Assembly (NCBI GenBank): GCA_964525165.1 | Contig: CAZGGG010000048.1 | Location: 1 to 21,856 of the forward strand | Direction: 5' to 3' | Origin: JAWLFI01 sp964525165 | Lineage (GTDB): Bacteria > Bacteroidota > Bacteroidia > Chitinophagales > Saprospiraceae | DNA length: 21,856 nucleotides | Part shown: positions 8,305 to 15,897 of the stretch, in pieces | Layout of the letters: each line of letters starts with the position of its first letter | How positions within the stretch are numbered: position 1 is the first letter of the stretch | Translations under genes and position numbers: made by a program | The notes under the pieces: generated by a model | The model's database searches: none | Seen by the model: the letters and a program-made list of their open reading frames with translations, nothing else | Told to the model about the DNA's origin: nothing

Positions 8305-9540
8305 TTAAGATGGAAGACCTTTTATATAAACTTGGTCAATATGATCACTACCATAAGCATATGGAATATATGCCACATCCGGAATGGGCTTTGTGATGAT
8401 AAAATTCGCATACTTTCCGGGAGTAATAGATCCTAATCGGTCAGACCACTCTAAAGCATAGGCACCATTGATGGTCGCAGCATTGATGGCTTCATTGGGT
8501 AGCATTTTCATCTTGAGGCAGGCTAAGGACAAAATAAATGTCATTCTGCCGCTGGGAGTACTTCCGGGGTTATAGTCTGTTGCCAATGCTACCCCTAATC
8601 CTTTATCAATCATTTTTCTTGCGGGCGGGTAAGGTATGTTTAGAAAGAAGGCAGTGCCGGGTAGCAGGGTAGGAATGGTATTGCTTTTCAGCAAAAGATC
8701 AATTTCTTCTTCACCCGTGCACTCCAGATGGTCCACAGAAATAGCTTTTTGTTCTACTCCGATTTGTACTCCTCCTGAAAAGTCCAGTTCGTTGGCGTGT
8801 ATTTTGGGAGGAAGGCCATACTTATGAGCTGTTTCTAAGATCAATCGCGTTTCATCCACCGTAAAAAAGCCTTTGTCACAGAATACATCGCAATAGTCTG
8901 CAAGTCCTTCATCTGCCACTCGAGGAATCATTTCCTCGGTAATCAATTGAATATAGGCTTGCCTGTTTTTTTTGTATTCAGTGGGAATGGCGTGCGCTCC
9001 TAAAAACGTGGATCGAATAGGAATATGGTTTTTTTCTTTCAATAATTTAATGACACGAAGCATCTTTAATTCTGCTTCAACAGAAAGCCCATAGCCACTT
9101 TTTATTTCTATAGCCCCTGTGCCTAAACGAATCACTTCTTTAAGACGCCTTTGGGCATTTTCATAAAGCTTTTGCTCACTGGTAGACCTCAGCAAAGACG
9201 CAGAGTTTAATATGCCGCCTCCATTAGCTGCAATTTCTTCATAGGACAATCCTTTTAATCTATCTACAAATTCTCCTTGTCGGGATCCTGCCCAAACTAA
9301 ATGCGTGTGACTGTCGCACCAGGCAGGTAAAATACTTTGGCCTTTTATGCTGATAAACCGATCAGCAGCTTCCGGGCATTCGTTCATAGGGCCGAAGGAT
9401 AAGATTTCCTCATTTTCGATCAGCAAGAAAGCATTGGAAATATGCTCCAATGTATTCATGTTTTTGCCTTTTTTAATGGTTACAGGCTCGCTGCTGCATC
9501 CATATAAATCTTTTATGTCTGTAAAACAGGTGCGGCTCAT
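8305..9540 (-). CDS. hutI: Imidazolonepropionase (HutI)
   Basis: Cytoplasmic amidohydrolase-superfamily enzyme that hydrolyses 4-imidazolone-5-propanoate to N-formimidoyl-L-glutamate, the third step of histidine degradation (EC 3.5.2.7). The 411-residue length is normal. Metal ligands are visible: H78 and H80 in PAWCDSHTHLVWAGSR, H248 in KIHANELDF and D322 in LATDYNPGS. They align with H80, H82, H249 and D324 of the B. subtilis enzyme. Other family signatures are GTGAIEIKSGYGL, FLGAHAIP and SVDHLE. No other hut genes are in the window. It sits 19 bp after the thioredoxin-SPOR gene and 9 bp before a giant surface-protein gene, an unexpected setting for a catabolic enzyme. The chosen start gives the usual short N-terminal beta region; no Shine-Dalgarno sequence is evident. 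Confidence 0.95.
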   Translation of the reverse strand: MSRTCFTDIKDLYGCSSEPVTIKKGKNMNTLEHISNAFLLIENEEILSFGPMNECPEAADRFISIKGQSILPAWCDSHTHLVWAGSRQGEFVDRLKGLSYEEIAANGGGILNSASLLRSTSEQKLYENAQRRLKEVIRLGTGAIEIKSGYGLSVEAELKMLRVIKLLKEKNHIPIRSTFLGAHAIPTEYKKNRQAYIQLITEEMIPRVADEGLADYCDVFCDKGFFTVDETRLILETAHKYGLPPKIHANELDFSGGVQIGVEQKAISVDHLECTGEEEIDLLLKSNTIPTLLPGTAFFLNIPYPPARKMIDKGLGVALATDYNPGSTPSGRMTFILSLACLKMKMLPNEAINAATINGAYALEWSDRLGSITPGKYANFIITKPIPDVAYIPYAYGSDHIDQVYIKGLPS

Positions 9541-9559
9541 AGATGCTTCTTTATGTCTT

Positions 9560-10285
9560 TTATAGTTGTACGGTATCTGTTAATACTTTGATGAAACCTT
9601 TATAGCCATAGTCAGATAGGAGTTGTAGACTTTTTTCTGCTTTTTCTTTCGTGCTAAACTTGCCTGAAAAGACTTTAAATAGGTCACCATCTTTTTGAAT
9701 GAAAGCATCTTGATTGCCAATTCTGTTGAGGCGTATTTTCAAATCTTCGGCATTTTCTTTGGTGGAGAAGCCGCCACATTGAATAGAGAAAACTTGAGCT
9801 GGTTCATCGCTAACGTTGTCTTCTTTCGCCTTGTCCTCAGCTACGGGAGTAGCGGAGTTGGACTCCCACTCTATATTAGGATCTTGAAGCAATTGTTGGA
9901 GTTGATGGATGCCTAAACGCTGGTCTATTTTGGAAATCACTTTGCCGGAAGGCTCAAAAATCATAATACTCGGTAAGTGGTTAATATTGTAGTATTTCTT
10001 CAGGCCATAGCCATCGAAATCATCGATATCTACACGTACGGCGACATACTTCTCATGCAATTGTTTTTTAATTCCTTCATTTTGAAGGATGTCTTCCATA
10101 AAAGCTGCACAAGGGCCACAATCTTTTTTCTCGAAAAAAATGAGATAAGGGATGTCCTTTTCCATGGCTAACTGCCGAGCATCCAGATAACTAGGTGCAA
10201 AGCCATCCTGACCATTGGCCCAACTCGAAGGACTGATCACGAAAAGGCATAGGAGGATGGGAAGAAATGAAATGGTTTTATACAT
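9560..10285 (-). CDS. Exported thioredoxin-fold protein with C-terminal SPOR domain
   Basis: Predicted periplasmic 241-residue protein. A signal peptide spans about 1-24 (hydrophobic FLPILLCLFVI, cleavage near SSWA-NG). Residues about 30-135 are a thioredoxin fold with redox motif C56-G-P-C59 and the expected cis-proline P105 in NHLPSIMIF. A linker rich in D/E/A (140-162) leads to a SPOR domain at about 164-236 (FSIQCGGFSTKENAEDL, then FKVFSGKFSTKEKAEKSLQLL). SPOR domains bind peptidoglycan, often denuded glycan at division sites. The CGPC motif suggests disulfide reduction or exchange; its substrate is unknown. It heads a minus-strand cluster with hutI and cysteine-rich surface proteins, so it may act on disulfides of exported proteins, which is inference. 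C170 inside the SPOR domain is an additional cysteine. Confidence 0.85.
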   Translation of the reverse strand: MYKTISFLPILLCLFVISPSSWANGQDGFAPSYLDARQLAMEKDIPYLIFFEKKDCGPCAAFMEDILQNEGIKKQLHEKYVAVRVDIDDFDGYGLKKYYNINHLPSIMIFEPSGKVISKIDQRLGIHQLQQLLQDPNIEWESNSATPVAEDKAKEDNVSDEPAQVFSIQCGGFSTKENAEDLKIRLNRIGNQDAFIQKDGDLFKVFSGKFSTKEKAEKSLQLLSDYGYKGFIKVLTDTVQL

Positions 10286-10323
10286 GGGTTATGTATTATA
10301 TACTATTATTTTATAATATGAAA

Positions 10324-10376
10324 GAAACAACAACCATACCAAAATTGCATTTCTTGATTCATCAAATTGTTGTTTC
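10324..10376. promoter_or_regulatory. Nested inverted repeats in a divergent control region
   Basis: The 138 bp between the divergent thioredoxin-SPOR and fabH genes contains a perfect 10-bp inverted repeat, GAAACAACAA (10324-10333) and TTGTTGTTTC (10367-10376). Between the arms lies a second perfect one, TTGAT-TC-ATCAA (10354-10365). No U tract follows and no gene ends here, so a terminator is unlikely. An operator for a dimeric regulator, or a structured leader, is possible. The flank nearer the thioredoxin gene (about 10290-10320) is very AT-rich. I found no exact TAnnTTTG element for either gene. Confidence 0.35.
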
Positions 10377-10423
10377 ATTTTTATACCTTAATTGCCGAAA
10401 CATCAGAAACTGAGTAAAAGAAG

Positions 10424-11428
10424 ATGAAGAAGGCAATCATCACAGGAGTGCAGGGCTGGGTGCCGGAAACCCGCTTGACCAATAAAGATCTGGAAAAAAT
10501 GGTCGATACGAATGACGAATGGATTCGTACCCGAACAGGCATTGAAGAAAGAAGAATACTCAAAAAAGAGGGTTGGGCGACTTCAGATATGATTGTGGAA
10601 GCCATGAAAGGTTTGATGACTAAAACAGGACTCAAGCCGGAAGAAATCGATTTGATGATTGTCGGGACTGTTACGGAAGACTACCGTTTTCCAGATACGG
10701 CAAATGTAGTTTTGAATAAAATTGGTGCTAAAAATGCATTTGGATATGATATTCATGCTGCATGTTCCGGTTTTCTCTATGCATTATCAACCGGGGCCTC
10801 CTTTATTGAGTCCGGGAAATATAAAAAGGTGGTGGTGGTAGGAGCTGACATGATGAGTTCCATCATCGATTATGAAGACCGTGCAACCTGTATCATTTTT
10901 GGAGATGGCGCCGGGGCGGTGCTTTTGGAACCCTCAGAGGATGACATTGTGGGGATACAGGATGCGATACTGAAGGCTGATGGCGCAGGAGGTGAATTCT
11001 TGCATATGAAAGGGGGGGGCTCTAAAAATGGAACCAGCCATGAAACGGTAGACCAAAAGATGCATTATGTGTACCAGGAAGGACGATCTGTTTTCAAGTC
11101 TGCTATTCAAGGAATGTCTGACACCATTACTCAGGTTATGAAAAGAAATCACTTAACCCATGATGATGTGGATTGGCTGATTCCACACCAGGCAAATATG
11201 AGGATCATCCAGTCGGTGGCTTCAGCAGTAGATTTTCCGATGGAGAAGGTTGTGGTCAATATTCAAAAATATGGCAACACTACTGCAGGAACGATTCCTC
11301 TTTGTATGTGGGAGTGGGAGTCTAAATTCAAAAAAGGCGATACGATATTGCTGACTGCCTTTGGTGGTGGGTTTACTTGGGGAACCATTTATCTCAAGTG
11401 GGCCTATGATTCGGCAGACAATTCTTAA
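10424..11428 (+). CDS. fabH: 3-oxoacyl-[ACP] synthase III (FabH)
   Basis: Cytoplasmic beta-ketoacyl-ACP synthase III, which condenses acetyl-CoA (or a branched acyl-CoA) with malonyl-ACP to begin type II fatty-acid synthesis. The 334-residue length is slightly above typical. The catalytic triad is visible: C114 in HAACSGFLYAL, H255 in IPHQAN and N285 in YGNTTAG. The N-terminal TNDEWIRTRTGIEERR and FGDGAGAVLL segments are family hallmarks. It starts a plus-strand run with efp, accB and accC, which supply malonyl-CoA. The ATG at 10424 is preceded by an A-rich stretch rather than a Shine-Dalgarno sequence, as is usual in Bacteroidota. A run of eight G (11012-11019) lies inside the gene at the Gly-rich KGGGS segment. 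Confidence 0.96.
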   Translation: MKKAIITGVQGWVPETRLTNKDLEKMVDTNDEWIRTRTGIEERRILKKEGWATSDMIVEAMKGLMTKTGLKPEEIDLMIVGTVTEDYRFPDTANVVLNKIGAKNAFGYDIHAACSGFLYALSTGASFIESGKYKKVVVVGADMMSSIIDYEDRATCIIFGDGAGAVLLEPSEDDIVGIQDAILKADGAGGEFLHMKGGGSKNGTSHETVDQKMHYVYQEGRSVFKSAIQGMSDTITQVMKRNHLTHDDVDWLIPHQANMRIIQSVASAVDFPMEKVVVNIQKYGNTTAGTIPLCMWEWESKFKKGDTILLTAFGGGFTWGTIYLKWAYDSADNS

Positions 11429-11444
11429 ACTTTAGGACATTGCT

Positions 11445-11452
11445 TATCTTCG
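11445..11452 (+). promoter_or_regulatory. Possible -7 element upstream of efp
   Basis: TATCTTCG differs by one base from TAnnTTTG and lies 22 bp before the efp ATG, in the 46-bp gap after fabH. No good -33 TTG is seen at the expected distance, so this is a weak call. If active it would allow efp and the acc genes to be transcribed independently of fabH. Confidence 0.3.
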
Positions 11453-11474
11453 CAGCGAAACTAACGTAAAACTG

Positions 11475-12038
11475 ATGGCGAATACTTCTGATATAAGAAA
11501 TGGTATGTGTCTGGAATACAATAATGATATTTTTATCATTGTTGATTTTCAGCACGTTAAGCCGGGTAAGGGAAATGCATTTGTGAGAACGAAAATGAAA
11601 AGTCTCACCTCGGGTAAAGTCCTTGAGAACACTATTCCGGCAGGTCATAAAGTTGATGAAGTGAGGGTAGAGAGAAGACCTCACCAATATCTTTATGAAG
11701 ATGATATGGGGTACCACTTTATGAACACGGAGAATTACGAGCAAGTTAATCTTCAAGCAGATATTTTAGAAACTCCCCAGTATTTAAAGGAAGGTGTAGA
11801 AGTAGATATCCTATTCCATGCCGAGAAGGAAATTCCTCTGAATGTGGAATTCCCTGCGCACATGGTTTTTGAAATAACTTACACGGAGCCGGGAGTCAAA
11901 GGGGATACTGCCACCAATTCTTTAAAACCTGCTACAATTGAAACAGGAGCGGAAATCAGAGTTCCTCTTTTCATCAATCAGGGAGAGAAGGTGAAAATTG
12001 ATACTCGGACAGGCGCATATATTGAGCGCGCGAAATAA
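11475..12038 (+). CDS. efp: Translation elongation factor P
   Basis: EF-P binds the ribosome between the P and E sites and relieves stalling at consecutive prolines. The protein is 187 residues, the usual length. Three beta-barrel domains are expected: KOW-like N-domain (about 1-64), central OB domain (about 65-128) and C-terminal OB domain (about 129-187). The functional loop reads HVKPGKGNAF with K32 at the tip, the position post-translationally modified in many bacteria. The C-terminal domain contains the signature 'IKVPLFIN'-like segment EIRVPLFINQGEKVKIDT. It lies between fabH and accB, an arrangement common near fatty-acid initiation genes. No modification enzyme gene (epmA/epmB-type) is in the window. 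Confidence 0.96.
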   Translation: MANTSDIRNGMCLEYNNDIFIIVDFQHVKPGKGNAFVRTKMKSLTSGKVLENTIPAGHKVDEVRVERRPHQYLYEDDMGYHFMNTENYEQVNLQADILETPQYLKEGVEVDILFHAEKEIPLNVEFPAHMVFEITYTEPGVKGDTATNSLKPATIETGAEIRVPLFINQGEKVKIDTRTGAYIERAK

Positions 12039-12071
12039 ACCAGATTATTTTAGACAGAAAACCTTTTAGCT

Positions 12072-12605
12072 ATGGCTGCAAATTATAAAGAGATTACCAA
12101 CTTAATCAAACTGGTTTCTAAATCCGAACTCACGGAATTCAAGATGAAGGATGGGGACTTGGAGATCACCATTCGAACAGAAAAATACGTTAAGTTGAAA
12201 GATGGGGGCGTTCAACCTATTGTTCAAATGGCTCCTCAACAAATGCCTTCTCCATCTGCATCAGCGCCATCAACGCCTCAAGCATCACAGGCGCCTTCGG
12301 CACCGGCTAAAGCTCCGGAATCGTCAGCATCTGATGATAGCGAAGTGGAAAGTACAGAAGGCTTATTAGAGATAAAAAGTCCAATCGTAGGTACTTTCTA
12401 CCGTTCATCGGCTCCGGATAAGCCACCTTATGTGAAAGTAGGGGATTCAATTAATACAGGCGATGTGGTTTGTATTGTAGAAGCTATGAAACTATTCAAT
12501 GAGATTGAGTCTGAGATATCAGGAAAAGTAGTGAAAGTGTTAGTAGAAGACGCAAGTCCTGTGGAATATGATCAGGTATTATTCCTGGTCGACCCTAAAG
12601 GCTAA
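12072..12605 (+). CDS. accB: Biotin carboxyl carrier protein of acetyl-CoA carboxylase
   Basis: Carries the biotin that shuttles carboxyl groups between AccC and the carboxyltransferase during malonyl-CoA formation. The 177-residue protein has an N-terminal helical/strand region (1-50), a flexible Pro/Ala/Ser-rich linker (about 55-90) and a biotinyl lipoyl-like domain (about 98-175). The biotin attachment motif is EAMKLFNE with K140. The 'thumb'-like segment YRSSAPDKPPYVKVGD is present. It begins 33 bp after efp and is followed 27 bp later by accC, its partner subunit, so co-transcription is very likely. Confidence 0.96.
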   Translation: MAANYKEITNLIKLVSKSELTEFKMKDGDLEITIRTEKYVKLKDGGVQPIVQMAPQQMPSPSASAPSTPQASQAPSAPAKAPESSASDDSEVESTEGLLEIKSPIVGTFYRSSAPDKPPYVKVGDSINTGDVVCIVEAMKLFNEIESEISGKVVKVLVEDASPVEYDQVLFLVDPKG

Positions 12606-12632
12606 TCCATTCATTGACCAGAAAAAGACTGC

Positions 12633-13979
12633 ATGTTTAATAAGATACTAATTGCCAATCGTGGTGAAATTGCGCTGCGGGTCATTAGAACCTGCAAAGA
12701 AATGGGCATTAAAACTGTAGCGGTATACTCTACAGCGGATAAAGAAAGTCTGCATGTTCGTTTTGCAGACGAGGCTGTCTGCATAGGTCCTCCATCATCC
12801 AAAGATTCCTATTTGAATATTCCAAGGTTGATGGCGGCTGTAGAAATCACGAATGCAGATGCAATTCATCCGGGCTATGGATTTTTGGCAGAAAATGCAG
12901 ATTTCGCGGAAGTATGTGCAGAATATGGGATCAAATTTATTGGTCCATCAGCTGAGCATATTCGAAAGATGGGGGACAAAATTACCGCCAAAGAAACGAT
13001 GATTAAGGCCAAAGTCCCCGTAGTCCCCGGTTCTGAAGGGCTTTTAAAGGATGTTGCAGAAGGGAAAAAATTAGCGAAAGGTATTGGATACCCGGTTATC
13101 CTTAAAGCCACCGCCGGTGGTGGTGGGAAGGGAATGCGCATTGTTTGGAAGGAATCAGAATTTGAAGAACAATGGGATAAGGCTCGTCAAGAGGCTGCAG
13201 CAGCCTTCGGAAATGACGGGATCTATGTAGAGAAATTCATTGAAGAGCCCAGGCATATCGAAATTCAGATAATAGGTGATCAACATGGCAACGTGGTTCA
13301 CCTTTCTGAAAGAGACTGTTCCATTCAAAGACGTCACCAGAAATTGGTGGAAGAAGCACCCTCTCCATTTATGACCAGCGCCTTGCGCAAAAAAATGGGG
13401 AAAGCAGCGATCAATGCCGGAAAAGCTATTGATTACGAAGGAGTCGGTACAGTTGAATTTTTAGTCGATAAGCACAGAAATTTCTATTTCATGGAAATGA
13501 ATACCCGGATCCAGGTAGAGCATCCGGTGACAGAAGAAGTTATTGACCATGATCTCATAAAAGAGCAGATTAAAGTGGCAGCAGGCGAAAAGCTTGATGG
13601 TAAGAGTTATGAACCTCAGCTTCATTCTATTGAGTGCCGTATCAATGCAGAAGACATTTATCATGATTTTCGTCCCTCACCGGGTACGATTACATCATTT
13701 CACTCTCCGAAAGGGCATGGTGTTCGTGTAGATACCCATGTCTATGCCGGATATTCTGTTCCGCCTTATTATGATTCTATGATTGCTAAACTCATATGTA
13801 AGGCTCAGACGCGTGAAGAATGTATTAAGAAAATGCAACGAGCGCTGGATGAATTTGTGGTAGAGGGAATCAAAACCACCATTCCCTTTCACAAGATGCT
13901 CATGAAAAATGAGGATTTCCGAAAAGGGAATTTCCATACCGGATTCTTAAACACTTTTAAGATCAAAGAGGAATCTTGA
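12633..13979 (+). CDS. accC: Biotin carboxylase subunit of acetyl-CoA carboxylase
   Basis: ATP-grasp enzyme that carboxylates the biotin on AccB using bicarbonate and ATP. Its 448 residues match the family length. The N-terminal domain starts MFNKILIANRGEIALRVIR. The ATP-binding loop is KATAGGGGKGMR (K158, glycine loop to K166), and the catalytic region EMNTRIQVEHPVTE contains E288, N290 and R292, numbered as in the E. coli enzyme. The C-terminal domain includes the RINAEDIYHDFRPSPG segment. Length and lack of fused domains argue for acetyl-CoA carboxylase rather than pyruvate or propionyl-CoA carboxylase, as does the fabH-efp-accB setting. The carboxyltransferase genes accA and accD are not in the window. 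Confidence 0.95.
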   Translation: MFNKILIANRGEIALRVIRTCKEMGIKTVAVYSTADKESLHVRFADEAVCIGPPSSKDSYLNIPRLMAAVEITNADAIHPGYGFLAENADFAEVCAEYGIKFIGPSAEHIRKMGDKITAKETMIKAKVPVVPGSEGLLKDVAEGKKLAKGIGYPVILKATAGGGGKGMRIVWKESEFEEQWDKARQEAAAAFGNDGIYVEKFIEEPRHIEIQIIGDQHGNVVHLSERDCSIQRRHQKLVEEAPSPFMTSALRKKMGKAAINAGKAIDYEGVGTVEFLVDKHRNFYFMEMNTRIQVEHPVTEEVIDHDLIKEQIKVAAGEKLDGKSYEPQLHSIECRINAEDIYHDFRPSPGTITSFHSPKGHGVRVDTHVYAGYSVPPYYDSMIAKLICKAQTREECIKKMQRALDEFVVEGIKTTIPFHKMLMKNEDFRKGNFHTGFLNTFKIKEES

Positions 13980-14025
13980 TCGACGAGTGAGTTGCCGCTC
14001 CAGAACTATTTGGGCTCCATCTTTG

Positions 14026-14033
14026 TATCTTTG
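14026..14033 (+). promoter_or_regulatory. Exact -7 element four bases before the ABC transporter ATG
   Basis: TATCTTTG matches TAnnTTTG exactly and ends four bases before the ATG at 14038. Transcription from it would start at or next to the ATG, giving a leaderless mRNA. The best -33 candidate (TTTG at 14009-14012) is only 13 bp upstream, shorter than the usual spacing. The element sits in a 58-bp gap after accC. Confidence 0.45.
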
Positions 14034-14037
14034 AAGT

Positions 14038-15861
14038 ATGAATTACTTTGGAAGGATCCTGTCTTTTTTAAAACCCTACAAGGCAGGGGTTACGATTACA
14101 TTATTGTTGAATCTGTTTACGGTAGTGTTTTCGATCGTTTCCATTACAGCCCTGATACCTGTACTCAATATTATTTTTGATGCCACGGCCCCTCAGGCTG
14201 ACCCGGTTGCGTACTCAGGTCTCGGAAACCTCAGAGAATATTTGGAAGGCAACCTGAATTTTTGGATTGGCCAGCAAATGGAATTGTATGGGAAAAAGCA
14301 AGTCCTCATACAGGTATTAGTATTTACGGGTATTTTGTTTATCCTGAAAAATTTATTCAGATATCTAGCCCGGGTTTCATTGACCATCGTACAGAATGGA
14401 GTAGAGTTTGATCTCAGAACTCAAGTCCACCATCGAATTCTTGATCTCGATCTTTCGTTTTATTCCAGACATAAAAAGGGGGATTTGTTAGCACGTGTCA
14501 CATCAGATTTGCATGAAATACAATGGGCTGTGTTAGCTACGATTCATAAAATGGTTCAGGACCCATTAATGATTTTAGGGACGTTGGCCGCACTTTTTCT
14601 CCTTTCGGCAAAGTTGACCCTCTTCGTTCTGGTGCTCTTTCCATTTGCTGCTGTTCTGATTTCTTACGTAGGCAAAAAGCTGAAAAAGCCATCAGAACGT
14701 GCAAAATCTGAGTTGGGTAGGATTGTGAGTTTGATGGAAGAACATCTTAGTGGCTTATTGGTGATTAAGTCCTTCCATGTTGAAGATCGCATGAAAGCTA
14801 TTTTTGAAGAAAGCAATGATCGCTATAGGAAAAACATGAATCACATGCTTTTCTTACGGGACTTGTCTTCGCCCATTTCTGAGGTTCTTGGATTTTTGGT
14901 GATTGCAGCGTTGGTATGGTATGGGGGCTATCTGATACTAGATGACAAAACTCTAGAGGCATCTGTATTCATCGTTTATATCTTAATGTTTTACCAAATC
15001 ATCAACCCGGCAAAATCCTTTACGCAGGCGATTTATAACATCAATAGGGCAGAGGCCTCCAGCAAAAGGGTTTTAGATCTAATCCATACTGAAAATGCTA
15101 TCCGTGAATTACCCATGGCCGGGGAGCTTACCTCTATTCAAGAAAATATACAATTTGACCACGTATGGTTTAAGTACAATGATGATTGGGTGATTAAGGA
15201 CTTAAGTTTACAAATCCCTGTGGGGAAAACCACTGCTCTGGTAGGGCAAAGTGGATCCGGTAAATCCACCCTTCTATCGCTTATTAGCCGCTTTTATGAT
15301 GTTCAAAAGGGAAGTGTTTTCGTAGATGGTAAAGATATTAAGACCCTTACTAAAAAGAGTTTGAGAAAACAGTTTGGATACATAGCTCAGGATTCTATTC
15401 TATTTCACGACACGATTCAAGCGAATCTTCAATTGGCCAAGGAAGATGCCACTCTTGAGGAGATGAAAGAAGCATTGCAAATTGCAAATGCCTGGGACTT
15501 TGTATCTGAGTTCCCTGCAGGATTGCAGACCATTGTCGGGGATAGAGGCTCCACATTGAGCGGCGGACAACGACAAAGAATTGCCATAGCAAGAGCCGTG
15601 TTGAAAAATCCGCCTATTCTTTTGTTGGATGAGGCTACTTCAGCTTTGGATTCGGAATCAGAAAGGGCTGTTCAGGAAGCGTTTGATAGACTTTTACAAG
15701 GCAGAACAGCCATTGTTGTCGCACATAGGCTATCAACGATTCAAGCAGCAGATCAGATCATTGTTATGAAAGAAGGAGAGATTATTGAACAGGGCCAACA
15801 TAGAGGATTAGTAGAGTTAGGCGGGGAATATTGTAAGTTCGTAGAATTACAAAACGTTTAA
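14038..15861 (+). CDS. MsbA-like ABC exporter (fused permease and ATPase)
   Basis: Inner-membrane half-transporter of 607 residues that would work as a homodimer. Residues about 1-335 form the transmembrane domain with hydrophobic segments near 18-46, 88-110, 172-205 and 283-326. Residues about 365-607 form the nucleotide-binding domain: Walker A GQSGSGKST (403-411, K409), Q-loop at Q451, signature LSGGQRQR (from 507), Walker B ILLLDEATSALD (E532 catalytic) and the switch histidine in VVAHRL (H563). The N-terminus (RILSFLKPYKAG, then ALIPVLNIIFD) resembles the Bacteroidota MsbA/lipid-exporter group. Substrate is likely a lipid or lipid A precursor but cannot be read from sequence; peptide or drug export is possible. 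Confidence 0.88.
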   Translation: MNYFGRILSFLKPYKAGVTITLLLNLFTVVFSIVSITALIPVLNIIFDATAPQADPVAYSGLGNLREYLEGNLNFWIGQQMELYGKKQVLIQVLVFTGILFILKNLFRYLARVSLTIVQNGVEFDLRTQVHHRILDLDLSFYSRHKKGDLLARVTSDLHEIQWAVLATIHKMVQDPLMILGTLAALFLLSAKLTLFVLVLFPFAAVLISYVGKKLKKPSERAKSELGRIVSLMEEHLSGLLVIKSFHVEDRMKAIFEESNDRYRKNMNHMLFLRDLSSPISEVLGFLVIAALVWYGGYLILDDKTLEASVFIVYILMFYQIINPAKSFTQAIYNINRAEASSKRVLDLIHTENAIRELPMAGELTSIQENIQFDHVWFKYNDDWVIKDLSLQIPVGKTTALVGQSGSGKSTLLSLISRFYDVQKGSVFVDGKDIKTLTKKSLRKQFGYIAQDSILFHDTIQANLQLAKEDATLEEMKEALQIANAWDFVSEFPAGLQTIVGDRGSTLSGGQRQRIAIARAVLKNPPILLLDEATSALDSESERAVQEAFDRLLQGRTAIVVAHRLSTIQAADQIIVMKEGEIIEQGQHRGLVELGGEYCKFVELQNV

Positions 15862-15897
15862 ATTTTAATATATTTATATTACCCTCAAACCTAATTT

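Noticed and set aside
11394..11756. 120-codon minus-strand open frame over efp
   Set aside because: It is antisense to a full-length, strongly conserved EF-P gene and shows no protein-like motif.
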